A stretch of 38,771 nucleotides of DNA from an uncultured Bacteroidota bacterium. Its GTDB lineage: Bacteria > Bacteroidota > Bacteroidia > Chitinophagales > Chitinophagaceae. Where the stretch lies: positions 1 through 38,771 of the forward strand of contig CAIVEH010000186.1 of assembly GCA_903904855.1 (NCBI GenBank), given 5' to 3'. Below, one piece after another: positions 1-10,211 of the stretch; position 1 is the stretch's first letter, and each line of letters begins with the position of its first letter. The notes under the pieces were generated by a model that saw only the letters and a list, made by a program, of their open reading frames with translations, did not search any database and was not told the origin of the DNA. Made by a program: the position numbers and the translations under genes.

Positions 1-2814
1 CATCAGGTTACCTGAATTATCCCTTACACTACCATTAATAATATAAGAGCCAAGAGCTTTGATTGTATCAGTTGCATGCATATTATATCCATCCCTTACG
101 CTGTCTATCTGTATTTTATCAGCAGGGAAATCGGGGGTAAGTGCAGGGTCGCCCAGTAAGGAAAACTTATGAAAATTAACAATCGCTCCGACATCTTTCG
201 ACTTACCAAAAAGCACATTTTTACCTATTCTGCTTGCTGCCCCTATAGTGTTTCTTATATTATTTGCCTTGGGCACAAACTGAGCGATCAGATATTCTGT
301 ATCTAACATCTCATTATATCCTGAATAAACAGCCTGGGTTGTGGTAAGCACCGCGATTACGCCTCCTGCCGACCTGATCAATAATTGTTCGGCAGATGAT
401 ACATATTGCGGATGGTCGAACTGCCCGAAATCGCAGGTGGCAGTAATCATTATAGGCAGCATATTTGCGTTGTTCCATTTATTATAATCATCTCCTGTTA
501 GTATCCGCTCCGACGACCAGACAGTAGGGTTGCCATGCCCGTTATAATTGATCAGAAAGGTACCATTAAAAACCTGCTGGTTGAGCGCGGCATTGGCATT
601 GGGGCAGCGGGGTCCAGCTGGCGTAGAAACAATAGGGATAGCATCAACATAAATTTTTTCCTCATTATACAAATTATTGCCTGCTGCACTTAGCTTGCCA
701 GCAATCCTGTCTGCAACACCCATATGGTCACCGGCACTATCATAAACACTATCTCTCACACAGCCCTTATCGGCAACAATTGTTGCCGAAACACGCCATG
801 GTCCCAGCGTTGCTGGACTGTTATAGTTGATCATCTTATTTACAAGAGCGTTGGCATCATTTACCGTCCTTGCAGGTAACCGGCCGATACCTATATCCAG
901 TGCATTAATAATCCCATAATTTTCTATATCTTCTTTATCATCCAGAAAACCATAAAAATCATCGCTGGAAAATGCGTTGTCATTATTGAAAGATTCTAAT
1001 GATTCAAACACCGGAACAAAATTACTGTTGTTTGCCAGTCTGTGCTTATAATCATAAGATGCCCCTCCGAATAATAAAAGATAGCCGGGCATAAGCGAAC
1101 TATCGGTACCAGCCCGGTCATAAAACATTTTTGCAAAATCCCTTATGGCGCTTATATCCTGAGCACCAGATGAAAACTCATTATAAACCTGATCAGTTGT
1201 TGCTACCACTACTCTCAGTTTATCATGGTCGCGGTGGTACTGTGCCAGTTGCTGAGCCTGGTCCTGAAATCCAGGATAGGTAACTATTATCAGATCAGCT
1301 GCAGGGCTTCCATGCAGATTCTGGTTAGGCACCTGCGCAATATATTTTGGCGCATACAGGCTGGCGCTGTTCATTGCTACAAATTCGTGCAGCATTGAGG
1401 CATCCTGTGTAAAATTATAATTACTACCATCAAATGTTCCGGGCATTATTACCGGAGTTTGCGGATTGGTAACATCCCATACCGATGTACTGGCATTAGC
1501 CCCTGCCAGAGAATAATTAGCTATTTTTCCAGATCCTACACTTTGCCAGTCCCTGAAACTCATCTGGTCGCCTGTCATAACCAGCCTTTGCCTGCCATTC
1601 AACTCTATATAATTAAGGTACCCTATACTCTCTCCATCACCCGGATTAAAGGTAATTGTTACGGCAGCAGTCGAAGAATTGCAGGCTACCGTATTGGCAA
1701 TAGTATCAAGGTCCATTACGAAATCCACACTGGTCGGATTTACAAAGTCGTAAGATCCTACTCTATTCCCGTTCAATGTAGCGCTTACTGCAGATAGATT
1801 GGTGGCCGATGTCGCGGCAAAAGAAATATAGCAGTATACATTACTCATTACCTGGCCCAGGTCAAAATTGAACGATTGTACGGTATTGCCCACAGATGGG
1901 TTAAATTGTTCTCCATACCAGAATCTGCCTATACCGGCCGAATTGACCAGGTCAAGCTCATGTACAGCATAATAGTTGAATGAACTTACATTTACATTGC
2001 CGGTTGGCAGCGTCTGTTGCGTTGAAACCCGCTTTCCAGCCCCCGAATTAAATGATACAAAGTAATATGCAGTATCCGAATACAGGTTGATCTGATGATT
2101 AAACCGCTGATTAATACTATCCTTATACCATGCCATTGTACCAACCCCATAAAAAACAACATACTCGCCATTGTCAAATGTATTATCTCCATTCCCGTTA
2201 AAAAGAATACTATTTTCTACCAGATCAACCGGACGGGGGACTGAATTGTTTTCGGACAACATAGCGCCACCATTACCCAGGATCCTGATGTTTGCCGGAT
2301 TTATATCTGCCGGCTTCAAACCCATCGAAGTCAGAAAATTGTAGTCTATTTTATAAAATCCTGTTTTTGTAACTGCTATTTTATACCAAGTACCTGTATT
2401 CAGAGCCGATGTGGAGACATCAGCTTTATATGCCTGCTTATTTTGAGGTAATGAAGATTCAATTATTTCCAAAATATAACTGCTAACCTGATTCACTGTG
2501 CCTGGTACGCTTCCTGCTGTGTATGCAGGAATACGAATTACAGCAAAAGGTCTCTTTCGCTCCATGCCTAAAGAAATATTGAACTTTGCCGGAACAGAAA
2601 GTTGTGCATCTTTGGGTAAAGTCACATTTTCAGTACAGGTGATACCACTTATACTAACCTTTGGCACAGCATATTCACTAAGCCATATCTTTTTGATGAT
2701 ATATCCTTCGAATATATCTGCTTTTTCTACCTTGCAATTGGAAGTAATGCCAAATGCTGTTTGCATATAAAATAATATCATTAATAAAATCAGGGCAGAA
2801 AATGATGTTTTCAT
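1..2814 (-). CDS. porU: PorU, type IX secretion system C-terminal signal peptidase/sortase (3' end cut by window edge)
   Basis: The minus-strand frame opens at an ATG at 2814 and runs without a stop through base 1, giving 938 codons; the C-terminus lies outside the window. A hydrophobic signal peptide covers about residues 4-21. The gingipain-type (peptidase C25) caspase-like fold is shown by the catalytic dyad: His760 in NYNGHGNP and Cys794 in TATCDFGQ, a His-Cys spacing close to that of characterised PorU. PorU is known to sit at the outer face of the outer membrane, remove the C-terminal targeting domain of T9SS cargo and attach the cargo to anionic LPS. It diverges from gldJ, another T9SS/gliding gene. 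In several relatives porV follows porU, so porV may lie beyond the left edge. No clear TAnnTTTG element was found upstream. The family call is firm; the gene symbol rests on the dyad and the gldJ neighbour. Confidence 0.9.
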   Translation of the reverse strand, partial: MKTSFSALILLMILFYMQTAFGITSNCKVEKADIFEGYIIKKIWLSEYAVPKVSISGITCTENVTLPKDAQLSVPAKFNISLGMERKRPFAVIRIPAYTAGSVPGTVNQVSSYILEIIESSLPQNKQAYKADVSTSALNTGTWYKIAVTKTGFYKIDYNFLTSMGLKPADINPANIRILGNGGAMLSENNSVPRPVDLVENSILFNGNGDNTFDNGEYVVFYGVGTMAWYKDSINQRFNHQINLYSDTAYYFVSFNSGAGKRVSTQQTLPTGNVNVSSFNYYAVHELDLVNSAGIGRFWYGEQFNPSVGNTVQSFNFDLGQVMSNVYCYISFAATSATNLSAVSATLNGNRVGSYDFVNPTSVDFVMDLDTIANTVACNSSTAAVTITFNPGDGESIGYLNYIELNGRQRLVMTGDQMSFRDWQSVGSGKIANYSLAGANASTSVWDVTNPQTPVIMPGTFDGSNYNFTQDASMLHEFVAMNSASLYAPKYIAQVPNQNLHGSPAADLIIVTYPGFQDQAQQLAQYHRDHDKLRVVVATTDQVYNEFSSGAQDISAIRDFAKMFYDRAGTDSSLMPGYLLLFGGASYDYKHRLANNSNFVPVFESLESFNNDNAFSSDDFYGFLDDKEDIENYGIINALDIGIGRLPARTVNDANALVNKMINYNSPATLGPWRVSATIVADKGCVRDSVYDSAGDHMGVADRIAGKLSAAGNNLYNEEKIYVDAIPIVSTPAGPRCPNANAALNQQVFNGTFLINYNGHGNPTVWSSERILTGDDYNKWNNANMLPIMITATCDFGQFDHPQYVSSAEQLLIRSAGGVIAVLTTTQAVYSGYNEMLDTEYLIAQFVPKANNIRNTIGAASRIGKNVLFGKSKDVGAIVNFHKFSLLGDPALTPDFPADKIQIDSVRDGYNMHATDTIKALGSYIINGSVRDNSGNLM

Positions 2815-3021
2815 TTTTTTGATTATTTTTAGCCTCTAAAATTCAGAGGCCTATTGCTGTAAATAATACGTAAACACTGGCAAAATAGCCTGTTTAGGGT
2901 TATTTTCACCTGGATTAACGTAAATAATTTTCAAATATTATGAACCCTAAAAAAAAGATTTGCAAGTTTTTTTCAAGCTTATTTACTGAAAACTTGAAAA
3001 TTTGAAAAGAATGAGGTAACA

Positions 3022-3054
3022 TTGTAACGACTTTTAACAACTTACATACTTTTG
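3022..3054 (+). promoter_or_regulatory. Bacteroidota-type promoter of gldJ
   Basis: TTG at 3022-3024 is followed after 22 bases by TACTTTTG at 3047-3054, matching the TTG-N17-23-TAnnTTTG pattern described for Flavobacterium housekeeping promoters. The gldJ ATG lies 23 bases further on. The 263-bp gap back to the porU start also holds a 6-bp stem at 2832-2850 (GCCTCT/AGAGGC) in the porU leader. Confidence 0.6.
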
Positions 3055-3077
3055 GGTGTAAATATTTTAGTATAATT

Positions 3078-4619
3078 ATGAAAAGAAAACTCATCGGAAT
3101 TGGCTTGCTGTGTATCGGGGCGGCTGCTCTGCTTTCTTCATGTTCCAGTGGTTCGGCGAAGAAAGGAAAGGGTAATAATATATCCGTGGTTACAGGATGG
3201 CCGCTAAACGACAAACGTTTCGGAGGCTTTGAAGTTGCCAATTATCAAGGTCAGCAAACACCCGTAGGCATGGTTTTCGTGCAGGGCGGCAGGTTTGTAA
3301 AGGGCATTACAGATGATGAAATGCCAACCGTTGAAAATAATGATCAGAGGCGTGTTGTTTCTGTTGCTTCATTTTATATGGATGAGACAGAAGTTGCAAA
3401 TGTTAGTTACAGGGAATTTATGTTCTGGCTGCAGCGCGTTTATGGATCAGATTATCAGGACCTCATTTTGAGGGAAAAACCTGACTCCACTGTATGGCGT
3501 CAGGCACTGGCTTATAATGAGCCCTATGTGCGCAACTATTTCAACATGGCAGCATTCGACTGGTACCCTGTTGTAGGCGTAAACTGGTATCAGGCAAATG
3601 ATTTCTGTATATGGCGTTCAGATCGCGTTAATGAGTTACTTGCTATTTATGCAGGTGCACTCAAGCCAAATGCGACACAGTCAAATGAGGACGTTTTCAC
3701 AACTGGAACCTACCTTAACAACCAATATGAAGGAACGAAGGGTGCACATCCGCATCGCGATCTTGACCCTAATGGCGCGGGAGACCGCCCACTTCGTTTG
3801 TCTGATGGAGTATTTCTTCCAGATTACCGCCTCCCAACTGAGGCTGAGTGGGAATATGCTGCGTTGGGCCTGATAGGTAATAACCCTAGTCCGGAAAATA
3901 AACGTCGCCGTGGTGAGGAAGTTGAAACTGACCGTAACATTTATCCATGGGGTTCAAAAAATACTACCCGCTATGGTTTGCACAACCAGTATCAGGGCGA
4001 ATTTGAAGGCAACTACATGAGAGGCAAAGGAGACGCGATGGGCGTTGCTGGTGGCCTTAATGATAATGGCTTCTATACTACTCCTTGCAAATCATACCTT
4101 CCTAATGCTTTCGGTTTATTCAACATGGCAGGCAATGTGAATGAGTGGGTAATGGATACCTACCGCCCTTCATCTAATGATGATGTAAATGAACTGAATC
4201 CTTTCCGTGGAAACAAATACCAGAAACTCAAATTGCAGGATGACGGGACTATTGAAGAAAAAGACAGCACCGGTCGCCTGATTTATCTGGATGTTACAGA
4301 TGCAGATATTGCAGCTAATGGCAGGTTTGAAACTAGAACCGGAAACCTCAGCAGTTTCAGAGATGGCGACTCATTATCCAATGTAGGTTATGAGTATGGC
4401 AAGAACTCCCTCATTAATGATTCTACCAAAGTTTATAAAGGAGGTTCATTCGCTGATCGTCAGTATTGGCTTTCACCAGGTACACGCCGTTATATGCAGG
4501 GCAATCTTTCTACCTGTACTATTGGCTTCCGTTGTGTAATGGATCGTATGGGTAGCCAGGATGGAGATAACCAGCCAGGTGGTAACAGCTTCGGCCGTCA
4601 GAAAAATCACAAACGCTAG
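3078..4619 (+). CDS. gldJ: GldJ-type gliding motility / type IX secretion lipoprotein
   Basis: A 513-residue protein with a lipoprotein signal peptide: hydrophobic stretch at residues 5-20, lipobox LSSC and acylated Cys22. The rest is a formylglycine-generating-enzyme (FGE-sulfatase) fold from about residue 65 to 490, seen in motifs such as MVFVQGGRF, MDETEVANVSYREF, RLPTEAEWEYAA, NMAGNVNEWV and GGSFADR near the end. GldJ and GldK share this fold and are known to be part of the periplasmic T9SS/gliding apparatus, probably structural rather than catalytic. The length, the divergent porU neighbour and murF downstream favour GldJ over GldK (inference). It has its own promoter and a strong terminator behind it. 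Confusion with GldK/PorK is the main alternative. Confidence 0.85.
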   Translation: MKRKLIGIGLLCIGAAALLSSCSSGSAKKGKGNNISVVTGWPLNDKRFGGFEVANYQGQQTPVGMVFVQGGRFVKGITDDEMPTVENNDQRRVVSVASFYMDETEVANVSYREFMFWLQRVYGSDYQDLILREKPDSTVWRQALAYNEPYVRNYFNMAAFDWYPVVGVNWYQANDFCIWRSDRVNELLAIYAGALKPNATQSNEDVFTTGTYLNNQYEGTKGAHPHRDLDPNGAGDRPLRLSDGVFLPDYRLPTEAEWEYAALGLIGNNPSPENKRRRGEEVETDRNIYPWGSKNTTRYGLHNQYQGEFEGNYMRGKGDAMGVAGGLNDNGFYTTPCKSYLPNAFGLFNMAGNVNEWVMDTYRPSSNDDVNELNPFRGNKYQKLKLQDDGTIEEKDSTGRLIYLDVTDADIAANGRFETRTGNLSSFRDGDSLSNVGYEYGKNSLINDSTKVYKGGSFADRQYWLSPGTRRYMQGNLSTCTIGFRCVMDRMGSQDGDNQPGGNSFGRQKNHKR

Positions 4620-4638
4620 TATTTTATTTACTGTTTTC

Positions 4639-4675
4639 AGGAACCCCTTTCATATTGGAAGGGGTTCTTTATTTT
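4639..4675 (+). terminator. Rho-independent terminator after gldJ
   Basis: GAACCCCTT (4641-4649) pairs perfectly with AAGGGGTTC (4659-4667) around a 9-base loop. One wobble and one A-T pair extend the stem, and a T-rich tract (TTTATTTTTG) follows. It begins 20 bases after the gldJ stop and separates gldJ from murF, so the two are probably not a simple operon. Confidence 0.85.
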
Positions 4676-4702
4676 TGCAAACACTGAACTTAATTTACAA
4701 TA

Positions 4703-5998
4703 TTGGAAACAGCTCAATTATATGAACTTTATCTGCAGCATCCGGCTGTTCAGACCGATACCCGCAAACTAAAACCCGGTGAAATATTTTTTGCATTAAG
4801 CGGCCCGAATTTCAACGGAAATACTTTTGCCAAACAGGCCCTCGATCTTGGTGCAGCTTACGTGGTTATCAACGATCCGGCATATGCCATCAGCAGTAAA
4901 TGTATTATTGTTGATGATGTACTCGCTGCTTTACAGCAGCTGGCAACACATCACAGAAAGCAGCTACAGATTCCGTTTATAGCCATTACCGGATCGAATG
5001 GAAAGACAACAACAAAAGAACTGATAGCTGCCGTACTCCAGAAAAAATACACTACTTGTGCTACTCAGGGCAACCTCAACAATCATATCGGGGTTCCGCT
5101 TACATTGCTTAAAATAAAACAAGATTCCGGTATTGCCATAATAGAAATGGGCGCCAATCACCTTAATGAGATAGCCTCTTATTGCAACATTGCTTTACCC
5201 ACACACGGCCTCATAACCAATTGCGGGAAGGCACACATAGAAGGGTTCGGTGGCACAGAAGGGGTGCGTAAAGGAAAGGGAGAACTGTATGATTTTTTGC
5301 GCAGAACAAATGGAATAGTTTTCAGAAATTCCGACCTGGAATATCTCGCACCAATGGCTGCAGGTATTGCACAACAAATCACTTATGGAGAAGCGGATGC
5401 CGATTATTGTGGCAAGCCTTTAATGCAAGATGTATTTCTGAGGGTGGCTTTGATGTCAGCACATTCAAGCAGTATAATTGATACACACCTGGTAGGTTCC
5501 TACAACTTTCCAAATGTTATGGCAGCAGTTGCCGTTGGTCTGCACTTCGGTGTTTTTCCTGATGACATAAAGGGCGCAATTGCCGATTATAATCCCGACA
5601 ACAGCCGCTCACAGTGGCTGCAACTTGGCACCAACAAAATCATTATGGATGCCTATAACGCCAACCCATCCAGTATGCAGGCAGCAATTATCAACTTTGC
5701 ATCATCGGAGCTTGAAAACAAGATACTCTGGCTGGGTGGCATGAAGGAAATGGGGCATGAAGAACGGAATGAACATCAGGCTTTGGTTTCGCTTATTGCT
5801 TCCTATGAATGGAAAGATGTAATACTGGTTGGCAAGGAATTTAAGGAGGTGAAAAGTAGATACCGCTGGTTCGAAAACTCCACTGAGGCGGCTGCTTTTA
5901 TTAATGACCACAAGCCTGCAGATTCATCAATTCTTATTAAAGGCTCCAGGGGAAGCAAAATGGAAGTAATGATGGATGCACTTAATAAAACTGAATAA
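4703..5998 (+). CDS. murF: UDP-N-acetylmuramoyl-tripeptide--D-alanyl-D-alanine ligase
   Basis: A 431-residue Mur ligase that adds the D-Ala-D-Ala dipeptide to the UDP-MurNAc-tripeptide, the last cytoplasmic step of peptidoglycan precursor synthesis. The N-terminal substrate domain has the MurF-typical TDTRKLKPGEIFFAL (residues about 19-33). The ATP-binding loop is AITGSNGKTTTKEL (about residues 94-107), followed by TQGNLNNHIGVPLTLL and the IIEMGANHLNEI motif. The late DAYNANPSSMQAA motif is also MurF-like. Length is normal for the family. The start must be TTG at 4703: the same frame has a stop at 4691-4693 and offers no ATG before the conserved N-terminus. It begins about 30 bases after the gldJ terminator and ends facing pyrG. 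Confidence 0.95.
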   Translation: METAQLYELYLQHPAVQTDTRKLKPGEIFFALSGPNFNGNTFAKQALDLGAAYVVINDPAYAISSKCIIVDDVLAALQQLATHHRKQLQIPFIAITGSNGKTTTKELIAAVLQKKYTTCATQGNLNNHIGVPLTLLKIKQDSGIAIIEMGANHLNEIASYCNIALPTHGLITNCGKAHIEGFGGTEGVRKGKGELYDFLRRTNGIVFRNSDLEYLAPMAAGIAQQITYGEADADYCGKPLMQDVFLRVALMSAHSSSIIDTHLVGSYNFPNVMAAVAVGLHFGVFPDDIKGAIADYNPDNSRSQWLQLGTNKIIMDAYNANPSSMQAAIINFASSELENKILWLGGMKEMGHEERNEHQALVSLIASYEWKDVILVGKEFKEVKSRYRWFENSTEAAAFINDHKPADSSILIKGSRGSKMEVMMDALNKTE

Positions 5999-6015
5999 CA
6001 CAGCCAGCTATAAGA

Positions 6016-6098
6016 AAAACAGTAGTATCCGATATAAATGATGATGCCCGATTATTTCGTAATCAGGCATCATCATTTACTAATAATAGGCTACTGTT

Positions 6099-6100
<2 letters not shown>
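6016..6100. terminator. Long nested hairpin between convergent murF and pyrG
   Basis: An inner stem pairs 6036-6054 with 6060-6078 (19 positions, one C/A mismatch) around the 5-base loop TTTCG. An outer stem pairs AAAACAGTAG (6016-6025) with CTACTGTTTT (6091-6100) perfectly. The outer right arm overlaps the pyrG stop codon at 6099-6101. With A-rich and T-rich flanks it can work as a terminator in both directions. Confidence 0.8.
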
Positions 6101-7757
<1,657 letters not shown>

Positions 7758-7855
7758 TTAAGTCAAAACCAAATAAAGTAATATAAAATTACGTTTTGAC
7801 CGTCCCAGTTATGGAACTACCAGTATTCTGAGGGAGGTTAGCTGTTGCGGTCAAA

Positions 7856-7889
7856 CAAAGATACAAATATTGCTCAAACAGAAAGCAAA
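7856..7889 (-). promoter_or_regulatory. Putative pyrG promoter
   Basis: On the minus strand, TTTG (7889-7886) is followed after 22 bases by TATCTTTG (7863-7856), a good match to the Bacteroidota -33/-7 pattern. Transcription would start about 100 bases before the pyrG ATG at 7748. Nothing else was recognised in the 239-bp gap. Confidence 0.55.
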
Positions 7890-7987
7890 TATTAATTATC
7901 ATTTAAAAAAACAACCTCCTGCATTAAGCTGTTTAAGGTGGAAAAATACTTTAATTGTTGACTTACAATTAATTCCATCAGCAAATG

Positions 7988-9145
7988 TCACTCCGAAACA
8001 TTTTTATCTTTTTTCAACAACATATCCATCCACTTACTCGACATAAACGGCCGCTCAATGAAAAAATAAAAAACTGATGAAATAAACAATATCGGAATGC
8101 ACAAAAGCGTAATCTGGACCATCAGATCGGGCAGATAATAACCAGTACCTGGTATTTTAATCGTGAACCTCCCTGCAAAAGATATTATAGAATAATGCAG
8201 CAGATAGATAGAGTAACACATACCCCCTATAATAGGAATGAATTTGTAACTGAACAGTTTTTTAAGACTGGAATTTTCAAGTATCATATAGTAGAACAAT
8301 CCGATTGACATGCAAAGGGAGATACGGGCAAGAAAATTCTGGTAGGCCGGCATCACGGCACTCTTCAATGGAAGATAACAGATAATAATAAAACACAGTA
8401 ACGATGCAGGAAGCACCCATTGCTTATTGAACTTGTCTGCCGCAGTATTGGTTACATAAAAATCAGCCAGCAAAATTCCGGTTAAGAAGTACTGCGCAAA
8501 TCCAGATATATTCAGAAATGTCTTAGGAATAGTAACCTGGTAACAAATAATAAGAATTATTGCCGAAAGCAGGATAGACCGTCTGGCTATTGCAGGTAAT
8601 TCAAGTAAACGAAAAAGAAAAGGAGCCACCAGGTAAAACTGAATTTCTATTTCCAGCGACCAGGCCACTACAGTTATCAGCGGGGTATGATGATAGATCA
8701 GATCATGGGAATAGATTAGTGAAGCAAGCCAGTGCGGCAGTAAAGTATTTAACGATCCTGTTTTTGCAGCCAGCTGTAAAATAAATATCAGGGTCATTGC
8801 AATAAAGTACGGTGGCTCAAGACGGGTAAGACGCCGCAGATAGTACTTCTTAAGCGACATTTTTTTCCCGCCATTCAAATATTGCTGCGCAAAAGGCAGG
8901 CAAAGGATGAACCCGCTGAGCACAAAGAAAAGCTCTACTCCCCTGTCTCCGTTGTCAAGTAAAGTATTCAGCCATCCTGCATATTTTTGTTCATTGGTAA
9001 ACCTGGTTGATTTTTCGGCAAAGTAACCGTGCGTATGAAATAAGATCACCAGTGTAATGGCTATAAACCGGATTCCATCAATCTCTGGAAAATAGAGCTG
9101 GTTAGATGTTATCCGCCGAAATTTATTGTATATGCTGCTGATCAT
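7988..9145 (-). CDS. Membrane acyltransferase, OafA/YrhL-like (acyltransferase 3 family)
   Basis: A 385-residue polytopic membrane protein. The N-terminus has the family hallmark IDGIRFIAITLVILFHTHGYF (about residues 22-42), where the His in LFHTHG is the conserved catalytic-type histidine. Further on are FFVLSGFIL and YYLRRLTRLEPPYF, also typical. About ten hydrophobic segments follow, ending with a basic tail. Such enzymes move acetyl or other acyl groups onto surface polysaccharides, lipids or peptidoglycan; the substrate here cannot be told from sequence. There are no polysaccharide genes next to it. Its 3' end faces the pyrG promoter. Confidence 0.85.
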   Translation of the reverse strand: MISSIYNKFRRITSNQLYFPEIDGIRFIAITLVILFHTHGYFAEKSTRFTNEQKYAGWLNTLLDNGDRGVELFFVLSGFILCLPFAQQYLNGGKKMSLKKYYLRRLTRLEPPYFIAMTLIFILQLAAKTGSLNTLLPHWLASLIYSHDLIYHHTPLITVVAWSLEIEIQFYLVAPFLFRLLELPAIARRSILLSAIILIICYQVTIPKTFLNISGFAQYFLTGILLADFYVTNTAADKFNKQWVLPASLLCFIIICYLPLKSAVMPAYQNFLARISLCMSIGLFYYMILENSSLKKLFSYKFIPIIGGMCYSIYLLHYSIISFAGRFTIKIPGTGYYLPDLMVQITLLCIPILFISSVFYFFIERPFMSSKWMDMLLKKDKNVSE

Positions 9146-9223
9146 AGAAGAAGGTCAAAAGTAGTACTTGAACAGTATTATTAAGAAAGTGCAAAAAAAT
9201 ATTTACTTCTTTATATCATACAC

Positions 9224-9231
9224 TAACTTTG
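9224..9231 (+). promoter_or_regulatory. Promoter -7 element before the toxin-antitoxin pair
   Basis: TAACTTTG matches TAnnTTTG and ends only 5 bases before the ATG at 9236. If it is used, transcription would start at or very near that ATG, making the message leaderless or missing the ATG. No good TTG -33 element was seen. Confidence 0.4.
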
Positions 9232-9235
9232 TTTT

Positions 9236-9515
9236 ATGATCCTTCAGCTTTCGGCATAAAGGACTTAAACTCTTTTGCGACACGGGTGATTCATCTAAAT
9301 TACAAAAAAACCGTGTAAGTAAAATACGGTTGATTTTAACAAGATTGGATGCTATAAATGCTGCGGTTGAGATGAATTTGCCTGGATATGATCTACACCA
9401 GATAAGTGGTGAATTCAAAGAATTCTGGTCAGTAAAGGTGAATGGGAATTATCGTATAATATGCCGTTTTGAGAGTAAAAATGTTTATGAGGTTGATTAT
9501 TTAGATTACCATTAA
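9236..9515 (+). pseudogene. higB: HigB/RelE-family toxin with an apparent +1 frameshift at codon 3
   Basis: The frame ending at 9515 encodes the C-terminal half of a HigB-type mRNA interferase (LDAINAAVEMNLPGYDLHQ, GEFKEFWSVKVNGNYRIICRF and terminal VDYLDYH). The same frame stays open upstream to AGC at 9246 and reads SFRHKGLKLFCDTGDSSKLQ, which matches the usual HigB N-terminus. That frame has no ATG: a TGA lies at 9237-9239. The expected ATG at 9236-9238 is one base out of phase and reads only seven codons to a TAA at 9257-9259. Removing one base among 9241-9245 would restore a normal protein of about 92 residues starting MI-SFRHKGLK. A 61-residue product from TTG at 9330 is possible but would lack the N-terminal helices. 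This could be a real mutation, a sequencing error or recoding. The intact antitoxin follows after 11 bases. Confidence 0.65.
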
Positions 9516-9526
9516 AATCAAATGAT

Positions 9527-9850
9527 ATGGCTATGTTTAATCCTGCTCATCCAGGCGAATTAATAAAAGAAACAATTGATGCATTGAGCGAAGAAACAGG
9601 TAAAGCACTTTCCATAAAAGAAATAGCCAATGGGTTAGCGATCAAGCCTGGGACACTTTCTTCTGTGATCAAAGGTAAACAAAGTGTTACCCCTGAAATT
9701 GCAATAAAACTCAGAACTGCCTTTAAAAACACATCATCTGAATTCTGGTTAATTGTTCAGGACAATTATGATTTGGCCAAGGCGCACAAAAATGTAGATA
9801 CACGATATCAGGGTATTCTGGAAACCAGCAGCAGCTCTATAAAATCTTAA
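9527..9850 (+). CDS. higA: HigA-family antitoxin, XRE-type helix-turn-helix
   Basis: A 107-residue protein with the HigA opening FNPAHPGELIKETIDAL and a helix-turn-helix at about residues 25-65 (LSIKEIANGLAIKPGTLSSVIKGKQSVTPEIAIKL). In the family this protein binds the toxin and represses the shared promoter. It lies 11 bases behind the toxin frame. The C-terminal tail is Ser-rich (ETSSSSIKS). It appears intact although the toxin is disrupted. Confidence 0.85.
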   Translation: MAMFNPAHPGELIKETIDALSEETGKALSIKEIANGLAIKPGTLSSVIKGKQSVTPEIAIKLRTAFKNTSSEFWLIVQDNYDLAKAHKNVDTRYQGILETSSSSIKS

Positions 9851-9906
9851 TCTTACAAGTGAAAATAATATCCTTTAACTAACTCAAAACCAAAATAACC
9901 CCCAAA

Positions 9907-10068
9907 ATGACCGTACTGCAAAAAATAAAGATTATCGGACGTGCGCTAATGGTTATCGGAATAATCATTGGCTTTGGTACACGTCATTTTTTTATCGGCC
10001 TTACATTGGGCATTATTGGCGCACTATTCTATTTCTTCGATAAATACAGATCTAAGACCTGGCGATAA
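9907..10068 (+). CDS. Small hypothetical membrane protein, 53 residues
   Basis: ATG at 9907 opens a 53-codon frame. Two hydrophobic segments, about residues 11-24 (GRALMVIGIIIGFG) and 28-45 (FFIGLTLGIIGALFYFF), are joined by a short polar turn and end in a basic tail (DKYRSKTWR), a classic two-helix membrane hairpin with the positive end predicted inside. No family is recognised. It sits between higA and the DUF4271 gene on the same strand. Clean membrane topology supports it being real, but it has no clear promoter. Confidence 0.5.
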   Translation: MTVLQKIKIIGRALMVIGIIIGFGTRHFFIGLTLGIIGALFYFFDKYRSKTWR

Positions 10069-10192
10069 TTGCAGGCACAACATAGCTTTAAAATGGCACT
10101 TACCATTTAATACTATAGGTTATTCACATCTTTCAGTGGAAAAAATAACCGCTTATTGAGTGAATTATCTCAAAGCCATCCCTTTTAACTGC

Positions 10193-10200
10193 TAACTTTG
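10193..10200 (+). promoter_or_regulatory. Promoter -7 element before the DUF4271 gene
   Basis: TAACTTTG matches TAnnTTTG and ends 11 bases before the ATG at 10212, implying a very short leader. It is the same octamer as the one before the toxin gene. Confidence 0.45.
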
Positions 10201-10211
10201 AACCCTCTGTT

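Noticed and set aside
9203-9418. Minus-strand ORF of 71 codons over the toxin gene
   Set aside because: Antisense to a frame with clear HigB residues.
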